In this document: piece after piece, positions 35,126-44,316 of the stretch | Position numbering within the stretch: position 1 is the first letter of the stretch | How the letters are laid out: each line of letters begins with the position of its first letter | Source of the DNA: Methylobacterium sp. GXS13 | Lineage (GTDB): Bacteria; Pseudomonadota; Alphaproteobacteria; Rhizobiales; Beijerinckiaceae | Reading direction: 5' to 3' | DNA length: 64,000 nt | Assembly: GCF_001455965.1 (NCBI RefSeq) | Contig: NZ_LKKO01000033.1 | Coordinates: forward strand, 1-64,000 | The notes under the pieces: generated by a model | Told to the model about the DNA's origin: nothing | The model's database searches: none | The model's input: the letters and a program-made list of their open reading frames with translations, nothing else | Position numbers and translations under genes: made by a program

Positions 35126-35951
35126 CCATCTCTCCGTTACCGATCGCCCGGCCGTGTCCGGCCAGAACGACGCTGTGTCCTGCCGCGGCGTTTCCAAGGT
35201 CTGGGCCGCCGGCACCGCCCGCGCCCACGAGGCCCTGCGCGACATTGACCTCGACGTGCAGCCCGGCGAGTTCGTGGTGTTCCTCGGCCCATCCGGCTGC
35301 GGGAAGAGCACGCTGCTCTACCTGATCGCCGGGCTCGAGGCCGCCACAGGGGGGCGGATCCAGTCCTTTGGCGAACCGGTGGCTGGACCATCCCCCGAAC
35401 GCAGCCTGATCTTTCAGGAGACTTCGCTCTTCCCCTGGCTCAGCGTCTGGCAGAACGTCAGCTTTGGCCTATCGCTAAAGGGTGTTCCGGAATCGGAGCG
35501 CCGAAGCATCGCGCGAGCCGCCCTCCAGCGGGTCGGCCTCGTCGAGGCGTTCGACAAGCGGCCCGACGAGCTGTCGGGGGGCATGCGTCAGCGCGTAGCG
35601 GTTGCCCGGGCGCTGGCCATGCGCCCCAAAGTCCTTCTGATGGACGAACCCTTCGCGGCGCTCGACGTGCAGACCCGCCAGAAGATGCAGGACTTCCTGC
35701 TCGATGTCTGGCGCGATAGCGGCGCCTCGGTGCTTTTCGTGACCCACCACATCGACGAGGCGGTGGCGCTGGCCGACCGAGTGGTGGTGTTCACCGCGCG
35801 TCCGGGCCGGATCAAAACGATCGTGGTCAACACCCTGCCGCGCCCCCGCAACCCTTTCTCGCCCGGTGCCGAAGCAATGCGGCGGCATCTCACCGAACTC
35901 CTGCGTGATGAGGTCGATCGGGCCTTCGCCGAGCAGGAAGCACTCGCCTGA
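35115..35951 (+). CDS. ABC transporter ATP-binding protein (SsuB/TauB type)
   Basis: A 278-residue ATPase if TTG 35115 is used; GTG codons at 35154 and 35175 are in frame and also possible, since conserved sequence begins only at SCRGVSKVW. Walker A is GPSGCGKST, Q-loop SLIFQETSLFPWLSV, signature LSGGMRQR, Walker B VLLMDEPFAALD and H-loop VTHHIDEAVALAD. The ETSLFPW and FAALDVQTRQ blocks are those of nitrate/sulfonate/taurine ATPases. It completes the importer that starts at 33139. Confidence 0.88.
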   Translation: MDSDHLSVTDRPAVSGQNDAVSCRGVSKVWAAGTARAHEALRDIDLDVQPGEFVVFLGPSGCGKSTLLYLIAGLEAATGGRIQSFGEPVAGPSPERSLIFQETSLFPWLSVWQNVSFGLSLKGVPESERRSIARAALQRVGLVEAFDKRPDELSGGMRQRVAVARALAMRPKVLLMDEPFAALDVQTRQKMQDFLLDVWRDSGASVLFVTHHIDEAVALADRVVVFTARPGRIKTIVVNTLPRPRNPFSPGAEAMRRHLTELLRDEVDRAFAEQEALA

Positions 35952-35978
35952 CCAATTCCGACCATAACGGACCGAAGC

Positions 35979-37520
35979 ATGGCCACATCGTTGATTCGCA
36001 GCCGGCGGATGATCACCCGCACACTCGACCGTGAGCGGTGGGAGGAGGTCGCCGATGGAGCTGTGCTCCAGAAGGACGGGGTGATCGAAGCGGTCGGCAC
36101 CTACGCGGAGCTGCATGCGCGCTATCCCGACGCGCCCGTGATCGGCTCGGGCCGCGAGATCCTGCTGCCTGGCTTCGTCAACGGGCACCACCATGTCGGT
36201 CTGACGCCGGTCCAGCTCGGCTCCCCCGACATGCCGCTTGAGCTTTGGTTCGTCACCCGCATGGTGGCGCGCAACCTGAACCTCTATCTCGACACTCTCT
36301 ACTCGGCCTTCGAGATGGTCGGCTCCGGGATCACCACGGTCCAGCACATCCACGGGTGGATGCCCGGCTCTTTGGAGGAGGTCGAGGCGCGCTCGAACGA
36401 GGTGCTGCGTGCCTATCGCGACATCGGCATGCGGGTTTCGTACTGCTTCGCGGTGCGCGACCAGAACCGACTCGTCTACCAGGCGGACATGGATTTCGTG
36501 GCGAGCCTGCCGACCTCGCTTCAAGATCCGATGAAGCGCTGGTTCGAACGCTTCCAGATGTCACTGGAGGACAATTTCGCGCTATTCCGCAGCCTGCATT
36601 CAGGCCAGACCGGGGCTGCACGGGCCAAGATCCAGCTTGCCCCGGCCAACCTCCACTGGTGCTCCGACGCGGCGCTCGAGGGTCTGTCCGGGCTCTCCGA
36701 ATCCTACAATGTGCCGATGCACATGCATCTGGTCGAGACCGCCTACCAGAAGGCCTACGCAGAAAAGCGCAGCGGCGGGACGGCAGTGGAACATCTCGAC
36801 CGGTTCGGCCTGCTCGGGCCGCGTATGACGCTCGGCCATGGCGTCTGGCTGAACGAGGCCGACATCGACCGCGTGGCCGCGACCGGAACCTGTATCTGCC
36901 ACAACTGCTCCTCGAACTTCCGGCTGCGTTCGGGGGTGGCGGCTTTGAACCGCTTCGAGGCGAAGGGCATCAACACCGCGATTGGACTCGACGAAGCAGG
37001 CATCAACGACGATCGCGATATGCTCCAAGAGATGCGGCTTGTGCTGCGCGCCCACCGGGTGCCCGGCATGGACGAGGCCGACGTGCCGGGCATGGCCCAG
37101 GTGCTGCGCATGGCGACTGTCGGAGGCGCCCGCACCACCGGCTTCGGCGACAGCCTCGGCACGATCGAGGTCGGCAAGGCCGCCGACCTCGTGCTGTTGG
37201 ACTGGGACCAGATCGCATATCCCTACCTCGACGCCGAGACGCCGCTGCTCGACGCGGTGATCCAGCGCGCCAAAACCGGCGGCGTCACGACGGTGCTGTG
37301 CGACGGCGAGGTGCTCTACGCTGATGGCCGTTTCACCCGGGTCGACCGCGACGCTGCCCTGAAGGCGCTGCACGACGACTTGGCACGCGCCCTGTCAGAC
37401 GATGAGGTCGAGCGGCGTCAGCTCTCCAAGGCCCTCCTTCCTCACGCCCGGCGCTTTTACGCCGACTATATCGACCCCGCTCGGCACGAGCCGTTCTACC
37501 GCCCGAGTTCGCGCGTCTGA
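35979..37520 (+). CDS. Amidohydrolase family protein (TRZ/ATZ/cytosine deaminase-like)
   Basis: A 513-residue metal-dependent hydrolase. The HxH motif is NGHHHVGL (His 70, 72), followed by HMHLVE, LGHGVWL and the catalytic Asp in IGLDEAGINDDRDML, as in the subtype III amidohydrolases that deaminate or dechlorinate N-heterocycles. The C-terminal TTGFGDSLGTIEVGKAADLV is the usual second beta-barrel entry. It follows an SsuABC-type importer by 27 bp, so the substrate is probably imported by it. The remaining ~60 C-terminal residues exceed the usual length (~450). Deaminase versus amidohydrolase chemistry cannot be told apart. Confidence 0.82.
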   Translation: MATSLIRSRRMITRTLDRERWEEVADGAVLQKDGVIEAVGTYAELHARYPDAPVIGSGREILLPGFVNGHHHVGLTPVQLGSPDMPLELWFVTRMVARNLNLYLDTLYSAFEMVGSGITTVQHIHGWMPGSLEEVEARSNEVLRAYRDIGMRVSYCFAVRDQNRLVYQADMDFVASLPTSLQDPMKRWFERFQMSLEDNFALFRSLHSGQTGAARAKIQLAPANLHWCSDAALEGLSGLSESYNVPMHMHLVETAYQKAYAEKRSGGTAVEHLDRFGLLGPRMTLGHGVWLNEADIDRVAATGTCICHNCSSNFRLRSGVAALNRFEAKGINTAIGLDEAGINDDRDMLQEMRLVLRAHRVPGMDEADVPGMAQVLRMATVGGARTTGFGDSLGTIEVGKAADLVLLDWDQIAYPYLDAETPLLDAVIQRAKTGGVTTVLCDGEVLYADGRFTRVDRDAALKALHDDLARALSDDEVERRQLSKALLPHARRFYADYIDPARHEPFYRPSSRV

Positions 37521-37523
37521 GGC

Positions 37524-38289
37524 GTGCGAATCCTCCTCGTCAACCCGAACACCTCGGCGGCCATGACGGCCCGGATGGAGGCCGCCGCCGCCAATGCGCT
37601 GGCCCCGGACGTGCGGCTCACCGCACTGACGGCGGCGCACGGCCTCCCCCTACATCGCGAGCCGAGCAGATGCGCAGCTCGCCGGCGCAGCGGTGCTGGA
37701 GACTCTAGCCGAACATCAATCCGGCTTCGACGCCGCCGTGATCGCGGCCTTTGGCGATCCCGGCCTGATCGCAGCACGCGAGCTGTTCGACCTGCCCGTC
37801 GTTGGGATGGCCGAGGCGGCGATGCTCACCGTCTGCATGCTCGGCCAGCGCTTCGGTGTCGTGACGTTCTCGGGCGCTCTGCTGCCCTGGTACGAGGATG
37901 CGGTGCTGCTGGCCGGACTCTCTGCCCGATGCGCCTGCGTCCGATCTGTTGCGGCCGGCTTCCGGTCCGTCACGGAGGTGCAGCACGCGCTTGAGGCCGA
38001 GATCATCGCCCTCGCGAACCGAGTTGTGACCGAGGGTGGTGTCGACGCGGTGATTCTGGCCGGAGCGCCGCTGACCGGCCTGGCCGCTCGGATTGCCGAG
38101 GCGGTCCCGGTGCCGCTGATCGATCCGCTCTCTGCCGCGCTTGGGCAGGCGCAGGTCATGGTCCGGCTCGGCGTGAAGCCCCCGCGGGCGGGCCGCTTCG
38201 CACGTCCGCCGGCCAAGCCGGCCACCGGCTTCGCGCCGTCCCTGCGGCGGTGGATCGAGCGCCGCAAAGCCGATGATGACGCCTGCTGA
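37524..38289 (+). pseudogene. Asp/Glu (hydantoin) racemase-family gene with a +1 frameshift, cysteine-less subfamily
   Basis: The first ~42 codons from GTG 37524 (RILLVNPNTSAAMTARMEAA...HGLP) match the intact paralogue at 58484-59236. The match then continues in another frame from AGAAVLETLAEHQSGFDAAV to the stop at 38289. The break is a C-run at 37646-37650: five C where the paralogue's codons require four. As read, translation stops soon after the shift. Downstream residues are well conserved, so the lesion is recent or a sequencing error. Like the paralogue, it has VIAAFGDPG and VILAGAPL where hydantoin racemases have two catalytic cysteines. It begins 3 bp after the amidohydrolase gene. 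Confidence 0.8.
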
Positions 38290-38299
38290 GGCAGGTCGC

Positions 38300-39034
38300 T
38301 CAGGCAGTCGCGAACACTTCGCCCCATCCAATGATTGCCTCGGTGCGCGCCCCGGCAAGGTCTATCGCCTTCCACAGGCTGACCGCTACCGAATCGTAGA
38401 CTGGGATGCCCAGTTCGGCCTCCAGGGCGGCCCCGGCCGCGCCGCCCGCGAGGTTGGTGCAGACGATAGCCGCGGCCTGCGCCCCCTCTGCCGCGACGGC
38501 GCGCACCATGCCTGCAATCTCGGTTGCGCCGGCCAGAGCGAATTCGAAGTTCTCTGAGAGACCGAGATGCCGCTCTGCCGAGCAGTCGAACCCGCCGGAG
38601 CGCCAATTCGCCTGGATCCGCGCCTGGACGTCCCCGGTATAGGGGGTCACCAGCCCAATGCGTTCGATGCCGCGTCGCCGAAACAGGTCGCGGAAAGCAA
38701 GCGCGGAGGTCGAGGCCGGCACGCCGGTTCGCTCGGTCACCGCCGCTGCGAGCGCCACGTCATTGTCGAAGCCAAGCCAGGCACCCGCAGTCCCGTTCCA
38801 AAGGATCGAGGCGACTCGCGCATCGGCGAGCAGGTCGGCGGCCGCGAGCATCGGCTCCTGCGCGAATTGGCCCAGTGCGACGGCTGACAGGCCGATCTGC
38901 GTCACGCGCACGCGTGAAAAATGGGCCGTGACCGCGTCCTGTCCGGCCAGCATGCGCGCCGTCATCGGTTCGAGCACACTGTTCGACGAAGGGGTAAGCA
39001 TCCCGAGCCTGATCGTCCGTCCGGATTCGAGCAT
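38300..39034 (-). CDS. Maleate isomerase / arylmalonate decarboxylase-like protein (Asp/Glu racemase superfamily)
   Basis: A 244-residue protein. The N-terminal block RLGMLTPSSNSVLEP is the substrate-carboxylate loop of the MaiA/AMDase group. The C-terminal-side cysteine is kept (IVCTNLAG, C192). At the position of the first cysteine the protein has Asn80-Gly81-Thr82-Ala83, which resembles the Gly-Thr-Ser of arylmalonate decarboxylase, not the Cys of isomerases. It is a close paralogue of 53846-54586 with the same residue numbering, which supports the start at 39034. It converges on the frameshifted racemase gene, 10 bp apart. Possible activities are decarboxylation or isomerisation of a small dicarboxylate. 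Confidence 0.75.
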   Translation of the reverse strand: MLESGRTIRLGMLTPSSNSVLEPMTARMLAGQDAVTAHFSRVRVTQIGLSAVALGQFAQEPMLAAADLLADARVASILWNGTAGAWLGFDNDVALAAAVTERTGVPASTSALAFRDLFRRRGIERIGLVTPYTGDVQARIQANWRSGGFDCSAERHLGLSENFEFALAGATEIAGMVRAVAAEGAQAAAIVCTNLAGGAAGAALEAELGIPVYDSVAVSLWKAIDLAGARTEAIIGWGEVFATA

Positions 39035-39277
39035 CGTGTTCAATGGCTCCAAACGCGAGCCAGGGACGGCTCGGTCGCAGCTCATGGCAAGGTTCGTTCC
39101 GAGGCGGAACTCAGGCATCCGGCATCGGAGATAAAGACTTATTTCCAGTTTGCTTTCACGCGGTCTTCGATGCCGTGCGCAGATCCCCCCGATCAATCGA
39201 CATCATAATGGGATGAATTTGTCCTCCCGGTGGCACGACCGTTGCTGAAGCCCCCTCAACTTCAGGAGTCCTTCGGC

Positions 39278-40897
39278 TTGTCTCGCACATCTCACTTGAC
39301 TGATTTCTCCCGCCGCACGGTGCTGGCGCTCCCACTCGGTCTCGCCGCGGCCTCGAGCGGCGCAAGCGCAGCCGAACCGAAGCGGGGCGGCACGATGGTT
39401 ATGATCGTGCATCCAGAGCCTTCGACCTTAGCTCATTACGCCGTGTCGGCCGGCAACATCCCGCCGATTGCCACGCAGGTCTATGAAGGACTGTGCACCT
39501 ACGACTGGGATTTGAACCCACGGCCCAACCTCGCCAAGTCGTGGGATGTCGCACCGGACGGCAAGACCATCACATTCACACTTCAGGAGGGCGTGACCTT
39601 TCACAACGGCAAGCCGCTCACTAGCGCGGACGTGCAATACTCCTTCATGGAAATCCTGAAGAAGTATAATCCTGTCGCCCCAGTAATGCTTGCAGAACTG
39701 GTAGCAGTCGATACGCCCGATCCGATGACCGCGGTGCTGCGCCTCGCCAACCCTGCCCCGTACATCATGAAAGCGCTTTCGGGGCGCGACCTGCCGATCC
39801 TGTGCCGATCGGTGTTCGAGGGAACCGATGTCCTTCAGAACCCGACCGCCAACAAGCCGATTGGGACCGGCCCGTTCAAGTTCGTGAGCTGGGAGCGCGG
39901 TCAGTCCGTGCGGCTCGACCGCAACGAGAATTACTGGAAGCCAGGGCTGCCGTACCTCAATCGTATCGTCGCCCGCTTCATCCCGGATGCCGCAACGCGT
40001 TCGGCCGCCATGGAGGCCGGGGAAGCCCATTTCGCCGGCTACAGCGCGGTGAACTATGCCGATCTCGCGCGGATGAAGACCAATCCAGTCCTCGACCTGA
40101 CGACCCAAGGCTACGAGATGACGCCGGCCCAGAGCGTCCTGGAGTTGAACGGCCGCCATCCGCAGCTCCAGAAGAAGCCGGTGCGCCAAGCCATCGCCTA
40201 CGCGATCGACCGCAACGTCATCCTCAGGGACGTGATGTTCGGTTATGGCCTGCCCGCCTCGGGTCCGCTCAGCCGCAAATTTAAGACGGCTGGCCTCTAC
40301 ACCGACGACGTGCGTCAGTATGACGTGCCGGATCGATTGGAGATCGCCAACCGCCTGCTCGATGAGGCCGGTGCGCCCCGCGGAGCGGGCGGGATACGTT
40401 TTGCCCTGCACCTGGAAGTGAACTCGTTCGGCGAGCAGTGGCTGCGGCAGGCCGAGTACCTCAAACAGGCGCTGGGCGGGGTCGGAATCGACGTGACACT
40501 CCGTTCGGAAGACACCGCGACTTGGCTGCGGCGCGTCTATACGAATTACGATTACGACATCAACGAGCCGTTTCTGAGCCAGGGCGTCGATCCGGTCTAC
40601 GGGTTGAACAAGCAGTTCCTGACATCGCAGATCCGAAAAGGTGTCACCTTCGTCAACGACACGTTCTACGCGAACCCAGAGGTCGACCGGATGCTCGGCG
40701 AGGGCGCGCGCGAGTTGGACCCAGAAAAGCGCGGGGCGATCTATAAAAAGGTCCAGCAGATCCTGGCCGAGGACAGCCCGATGATCTGGCTGATCGACGT
40801 GCAATACGTGAGTGTCTTCAACCGGCGCCTCAAGGATCACACCACCGGACCGCTGGGCACACAACAGGCGTTTGAGCGAGCCTGGATGGATAAGTAA
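39278..40897 (+). CDS. Peptide-type ABC transporter substrate-binding protein (SBP_bac_5)
   Basis: A 539-residue exported binding protein. The start is TTG 39278, nine bases after an AGGAG site. The signal has twin arginines (DFSRRTVLALPLGLAAASSG, cleavage near SAA-EP). Landmarks are GGTMVMIVHPEPSTLAHYAV, ITFTLQEGVTFHNGKPLTSA and KKPVRQAIAYAIDRNVILRD. It heads a unit of binding protein, two permeases, fused ATPase, amidase, AtzH-like protein and carbamoylase, suggesting uptake of an amide or ureide rather than peptides. It is paralogous to the protein at 20251-21834. Confidence 0.88.
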   Translation: MSRTSHLTDFSRRTVLALPLGLAAASSGASAAEPKRGGTMVMIVHPEPSTLAHYAVSAGNIPPIATQVYEGLCTYDWDLNPRPNLAKSWDVAPDGKTITFTLQEGVTFHNGKPLTSADVQYSFMEILKKYNPVAPVMLAELVAVDTPDPMTAVLRLANPAPYIMKALSGRDLPILCRSVFEGTDVLQNPTANKPIGTGPFKFVSWERGQSVRLDRNENYWKPGLPYLNRIVARFIPDAATRSAAMEAGEAHFAGYSAVNYADLARMKTNPVLDLTTQGYEMTPAQSVLELNGRHPQLQKKPVRQAIAYAIDRNVILRDVMFGYGLPASGPLSRKFKTAGLYTDDVRQYDVPDRLEIANRLLDEAGAPRGAGGIRFALHLEVNSFGEQWLRQAEYLKQALGGVGIDVTLRSEDTATWLRRVYTNYDYDINEPFLSQGVDPVYGLNKQFLTSQIRKGVTFVNDTFYANPEVDRMLGEGARELDPEKRGAIYKKVQQILAEDSPMIWLIDVQYVSVFNRRLKDHTTGPLGTQQAFERAWMDK

Positions 40898-40901
40898 TCC
40901 C

Positions 40902-41873
40902 GTGCGGCTCGCGCGCTTTCTCGGTCATCGGCTTCTGCTGGCGATCCCGGTGATCCTGGGCATCGTCGTGCTGAATTTTTTCCTGATCCACCTGGCGCCG
41001 GGCGATGCGGCGTCGGTTCTGGCTGGCGAGAGCGGGGCGGCCAGCCCGGAATACATGGAGCAGCTGCGGCACAAGTTCGGCCTCGACCAACCGATGGCGA
41101 CGCAGTTCGGCGTCTACCTGCTCAACATGCTGCACCTCGATCTCGGCTACTCATTCCGAAACGACAGCCCTGTGGCAAGCCTGATCCTCGACCGGCTGTG
41201 GCCGACGAGCCTGCTGATGCTGACCGCCTTCGGGACCGCCTTGGTCATCGGCACGCTTCTGGGCCTCGCGGCCGCGACCGGGCGCAATTCCTGGCGCGAC
41301 GCGGTGATCTCGCTCGTCAGCCTGGTGGCCTATGCCACGCCGGGATTCTGGCTCGGCCTGATGATGATCGTGATCTTCGCGATCCGGCTCGGCTGGCTGC
41401 CCACCAGCGGCTTCGACACGGTGGGGGCCGACAACGAGGGCTGGGACGAGGTCTGGGATGTCGGGCGTCACTTGGTCATGCCGGCCGTTGCCCTCTCGCT
41501 CTTCTACCTCGCCGTTTACGCCCGGGTGATGCGCGCCTCCGTCCTGGAACAGGTCGGCATGGACTACGTCACCACGGCCCGGGCCAAGGGTCAGACCGAG
41601 ACCCGGGTGATGACCGGCCACGTCCTGCGCAACGCCCTACTGCCGGTGGTCACCATGGCGGGGGTACAGGCCGGCAATCTGATCGGCGGCTCGATCGTGG
41701 TCGAGACGGTGTTCGGATGGCCCGGGGTCGGCACCCTGGCCTTCAACGCCCTCCAGTCGCGCGACCTCAACCTGCTGCTCGGCATCTTCTTCGTCTCTGC
41801 CTGCCTCGTGGTGGTGATCAACCTCGCCGTGGACCTCGTCTACGTCTGCCTCGATCCCCGGATGGAGCTGTAG
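40902..41873 (+). CDS. Dipeptide-type ABC transporter permease (DppB type)
   Basis: A 323-residue inner-membrane permease starting at GTG 40902, four bases after the binding-protein stop. Helix 1 is LLLAIPVILGIVVLNFFLIH, followed by LAPGDAASVLAGESGA. DLGYSFRNDSPV, the EAA loop DYVTTARAKGQTETRVMTGH and VETVFGWPGVGTLAFNALQS are conserved family blocks. It closely resembles 19268-20254. Confidence 0.9.
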   Translation: MRLARFLGHRLLLAIPVILGIVVLNFFLIHLAPGDAASVLAGESGAASPEYMEQLRHKFGLDQPMATQFGVYLLNMLHLDLGYSFRNDSPVASLILDRLWPTSLLMLTAFGTALVIGTLLGLAAATGRNSWRDAVISLVSLVAYATPGFWLGLMMIVIFAIRLGWLPTSGFDTVGADNEGWDEVWDVGRHLVMPAVALSLFYLAVYARVMRASVLEQVGMDYVTTARAKGQTETRVMTGHVLRNALLPVVTMAGVQAGNLIGGSIVVETVFGWPGVGTLAFNALQSRDLNLLLGIFFVSACLVVVINLAVDLVYVCLDPRMEL

Positions 41874-41875
41874 CG

Positions 41876-42703
41876 ATGCGGTCCGCTCTGGCGCGGTTCG
41901 CGCGCAACCGACTGGCGCTCCTCGGAGCGGCCGTGCTGCTCGGGCTGCTTGCCCTCGTGGCGCTCACCCCGCTGCTGTTTCCCGACGATCCGTTTCGCCT
42001 GGTCGGGCCCGCGCTCCAGCCGCCGGGCGGCCGGTTCCTGCTCGGCACCGACACGCTCGGGCGGGATGTCGCCGCGGAGATCGCCTACGGCGCGCGCACC
42101 TCGCTAATGATCGGGCTCGGCGCGACGCTTGCCGCGATCCTGTTCGGAACCCTCGTCGGGGGATTGGCCGGCTATTACCGGGGCGGCGTCGAGATCGCGC
42201 TGATGCGGCTCACAGAGTTTTTCCAGACGATCCCGGCCTTCGTGCTGGCGATCCTCATCGTGGCGATCCTGTCGCCGTCGCTCACCAGCGAGATCGTGGC
42301 CATCGCAGCGGTCTCCTGGCCGGGCATCGCCCGGCTGGTGCGGGGCGAGTTCGTGGCGCTTGGCGGGCGCGAGTTCGTGCTCGCCTGCGACGGCCTCGGG
42401 GCGGGCGACGCCCGCATCATCTTCCGCCACATGCTGCCGAACTGCGCCTCGGCGATCATCGCCGTGGGGTCGCTGCTGATCGGCACGGCGATCCTGATCG
42501 AGGCAGGGCTCGCGTTCCTTGGGCTTGGCGACCCGAACGTGATGAGTTGGGGCCTGATCATCAGTGCCGGACGCGCGGTTCTGCGCTCGGCGTGGTGGAT
42601 CTGCACCTTCCCCGGCATCGCAATCCTGCTCACCGTCCTCGGCATCAATCTCGTTGGCGATGGCTTGAACGAGGCAATGAACCCGAGGCTCCGCGAGCGA
42701 TGA
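41876..42703 (+). CDS. Dipeptide-type ABC transporter permease (DppC type)
   Basis: A 275-residue inner-membrane permease. LLGTDTLGRDVAAEIAYGAR is the DppC hallmark, followed by EFFQTIPAFVLAILIVAILS and the EAA loop EFVLACDGLGAGDARIIFRH. AFLGLGDPNVMSWGLIIS is near the end. It starts 2 bp after dppB-type stop and overlaps the ATPase gene by four bases. Confidence 0.9.
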   Translation: MRSALARFARNRLALLGAAVLLGLLALVALTPLLFPDDPFRLVGPALQPPGGRFLLGTDTLGRDVAAEIAYGARTSLMIGLGATLAAILFGTLVGGLAGYYRGGVEIALMRLTEFFQTIPAFVLAILIVAILSPSLTSEIVAIAAVSWPGIARLVRGEFVALGGREFVLACDGLGAGDARIIFRHMLPNCASAIIAVGSLLIGTAILIEAGLAFLGLGDPNVMSWGLIISAGRAVLRSAWWICTFPGIAILLTVLGINLVGDGLNEAMNPRLRER

Positions 42704-44316
42704 GCGACTCCGTCCTAGACATCAAGAAGCTGACGATCGCGTTGCCCTCAGGCGCGGACAGGCCGAACGCGGTCACCGACGTGGACCTCGTGCTGCGTCC
42801 GGGCGCCGTCACTTGCCTCATCGGCGAGAGCGGATCGGGCAAGTCGCTGGTGGCGCGCGCGATCCTCGGATTGCTGCCCGGGCCGCACGTGCGCGTCTCC
42901 GGCGGGCGCATCGACTTTGAGGGCGAGAACCTCGTGACGATCACGCCGAAGCAGATGCGCCGCATCCGGGGGGCGCGCATCGCGATGATCTTCCAAGAGC
43001 CGATGACGGCTCTCAACCCGCTTCACACGATCGGGCGCCAGCTTGACGAGGTCCTGCGAATCCATACGGCGCTCGGCCGCGCCGACCGGAGGGCTCGGGT
43101 CGTCGCGCTTCTCGACAGCGTCCACCTGCCGGAGCCCGCTCGGCTCCTGCGCTCCTATCCCCACCAGCTCTCCGGCGGCCAGCGCCAGCGCGCGATGATC
43201 GCCATGGCGCTGGCGCTGAACCCACGGCTTCTCATCGCCGACGAGCCGACCACCGCGCTGGACGTGACCACCCAGGCGCAGATCCTTCTCCTGATCCGGG
43301 AATTGCAGTGTGAGCACGGGACCAGCGTCCTGTTCATCACACACGATTTCGGGGTGGTCGCCGACATCGCCGACACGGTCGCGGTGCTGCAGAAGGGCAC
43401 CCTGGTTGAGCAAGGCCCCGCAGCTTCGGTTCTTGGCGCCCCGAAGCATCCCTATACGCGCACCTTGATCGCGGCGGTGCCCAGGCTGGCGCCGCCGTCG
43501 CAACGACCGCCCAGCACGGCCCCCCTGGTGGTCGAAGCCCGGGCGGTCGAGAAAACCTACGGTGCGCGCGGCCTGTTCGGCGGGCGCATCACCCGCGCGC
43601 TCGACGGCGTCGATCTGGAGTTGCGGCGGGGGGAGACCCTGGGGCTCGTCGGCGAGAGCGGCTCGGGCAAGAGCACTCTGGCGCGGGCGATCACCCGGCT
43701 GATGCCCGTCGATAGCGGCGAGATCCTTCTCTCTGGGCACAGCGTCGGCGCGCTGACCCGCCGCCAGATGCGTCCGCACCGCAAGCGGGTGCAGATGGTG
43801 TTCCAGGACCCCTACGGATCCCTCGACCCGCGCCAGCGCGTCGTCGACATCGTGGCCGAAGGCCCGATCATCCATGGCACCATGCCGGAGGTCGCCAAGG
43901 CTCAAGCCCGCGAGATGCTGGCGCGGGTCGGCCTCGACCCCGCGGCGGCGCAGCGCTTCCCGCACGAATTCAGCGGCGGCCAGCGTCAGCGGATCGGCAT
44001 CGCCCGCGCCTTGGCCATGCAGCCCGAGGTGCTGGTGGCCGACGAGCCGGTCTCAGCCCTGGACGTCTCAGTGCAAGCCCAGGTTCTGGCTCTGCTCGCC
44101 GACATTAAAGCGCGGTTGCACCTCAGCATGGTGTTCGTGACCCACGACCTGCGCGTCGCCCTGCAGGTCTGCGACCGGATCGCCGTGATGCGGGCCGGCC
44201 AGGTGGTCGAGGTCGCGCCCACGTCCGAGATCTTCTTCGCGCCTAAGCACCCCTACACCCGGGCGCTGTTTGCAGCCGTGCCCGGCGCCCAATGGCAGGA
44301 ATCGATCCCCGCATGA
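42700..44316 (+). CDS. Dipeptide-type ABC transporter, fused double ATP-binding protein
   Basis: A 538-residue ATPase with two domains. Domain 1 has [17 protein letters not shown] and [12 protein letters not shown]; domain 2 has [17 protein letters not shown] and [24 protein letters not shown] and [12 protein letters not shown] close each half. Same architecture as 16786-18435. ATGA overlaps occur with the permease upstream and the amidase downstream, which physically ties the amidase to this importer. Confidence 0.92.
   Translation: MSDSVLDIKKLTIALPSGADRPNAVTDVDLVLRPGAVTCLIGESGSGKSLVARAILGLLPGPHVRVSGGRIDFEGENLVTITPKQMRRIRGARIAMIFQEPMTALNPLHTIGRQLDEVLRIHTALGRADRRARVVALLDSVHLPEPARLLRSYPHQLSGGQRQRAMIAMALALNPRLLIADEPTTALDVTTQAQILLLIRELQCEHGTSVLFITHDFGVVADIADTVAVLQKGTLVEQGPAASVLGAPKHPYTRTLIAAVPRLAPPSQRPPSTAPLVVEARAVEKTYGARGLFGGRITRALDGVDLELRRGETLGLVGESGSGKSTLARAITRLMPVDSGEILLSGHSVGALTRRQMRPHRKRVQMVFQDPYGSLDPRQRVVDIVAEGPIIHGTMPEVAKAQAREMLARVGLDPAAAQRFPHEFSGGQRQRIGIARALAMQPEVLVADEPVSALDVSVQAQVLALLADIKARLHLSMVFVTHDLRVALQVCDRIAVMRAGQVVEVAPTSEIFFAPKHPYTRALFAAVPGAQWQESIPA

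Noticed and set aside
37641-37655. Programmed frameshift in the racemase gene
   Set aside because: No slippery heptamer or stimulatory structure is evident, and the intact paralogue has no shift; a C-run insertion is simpler.
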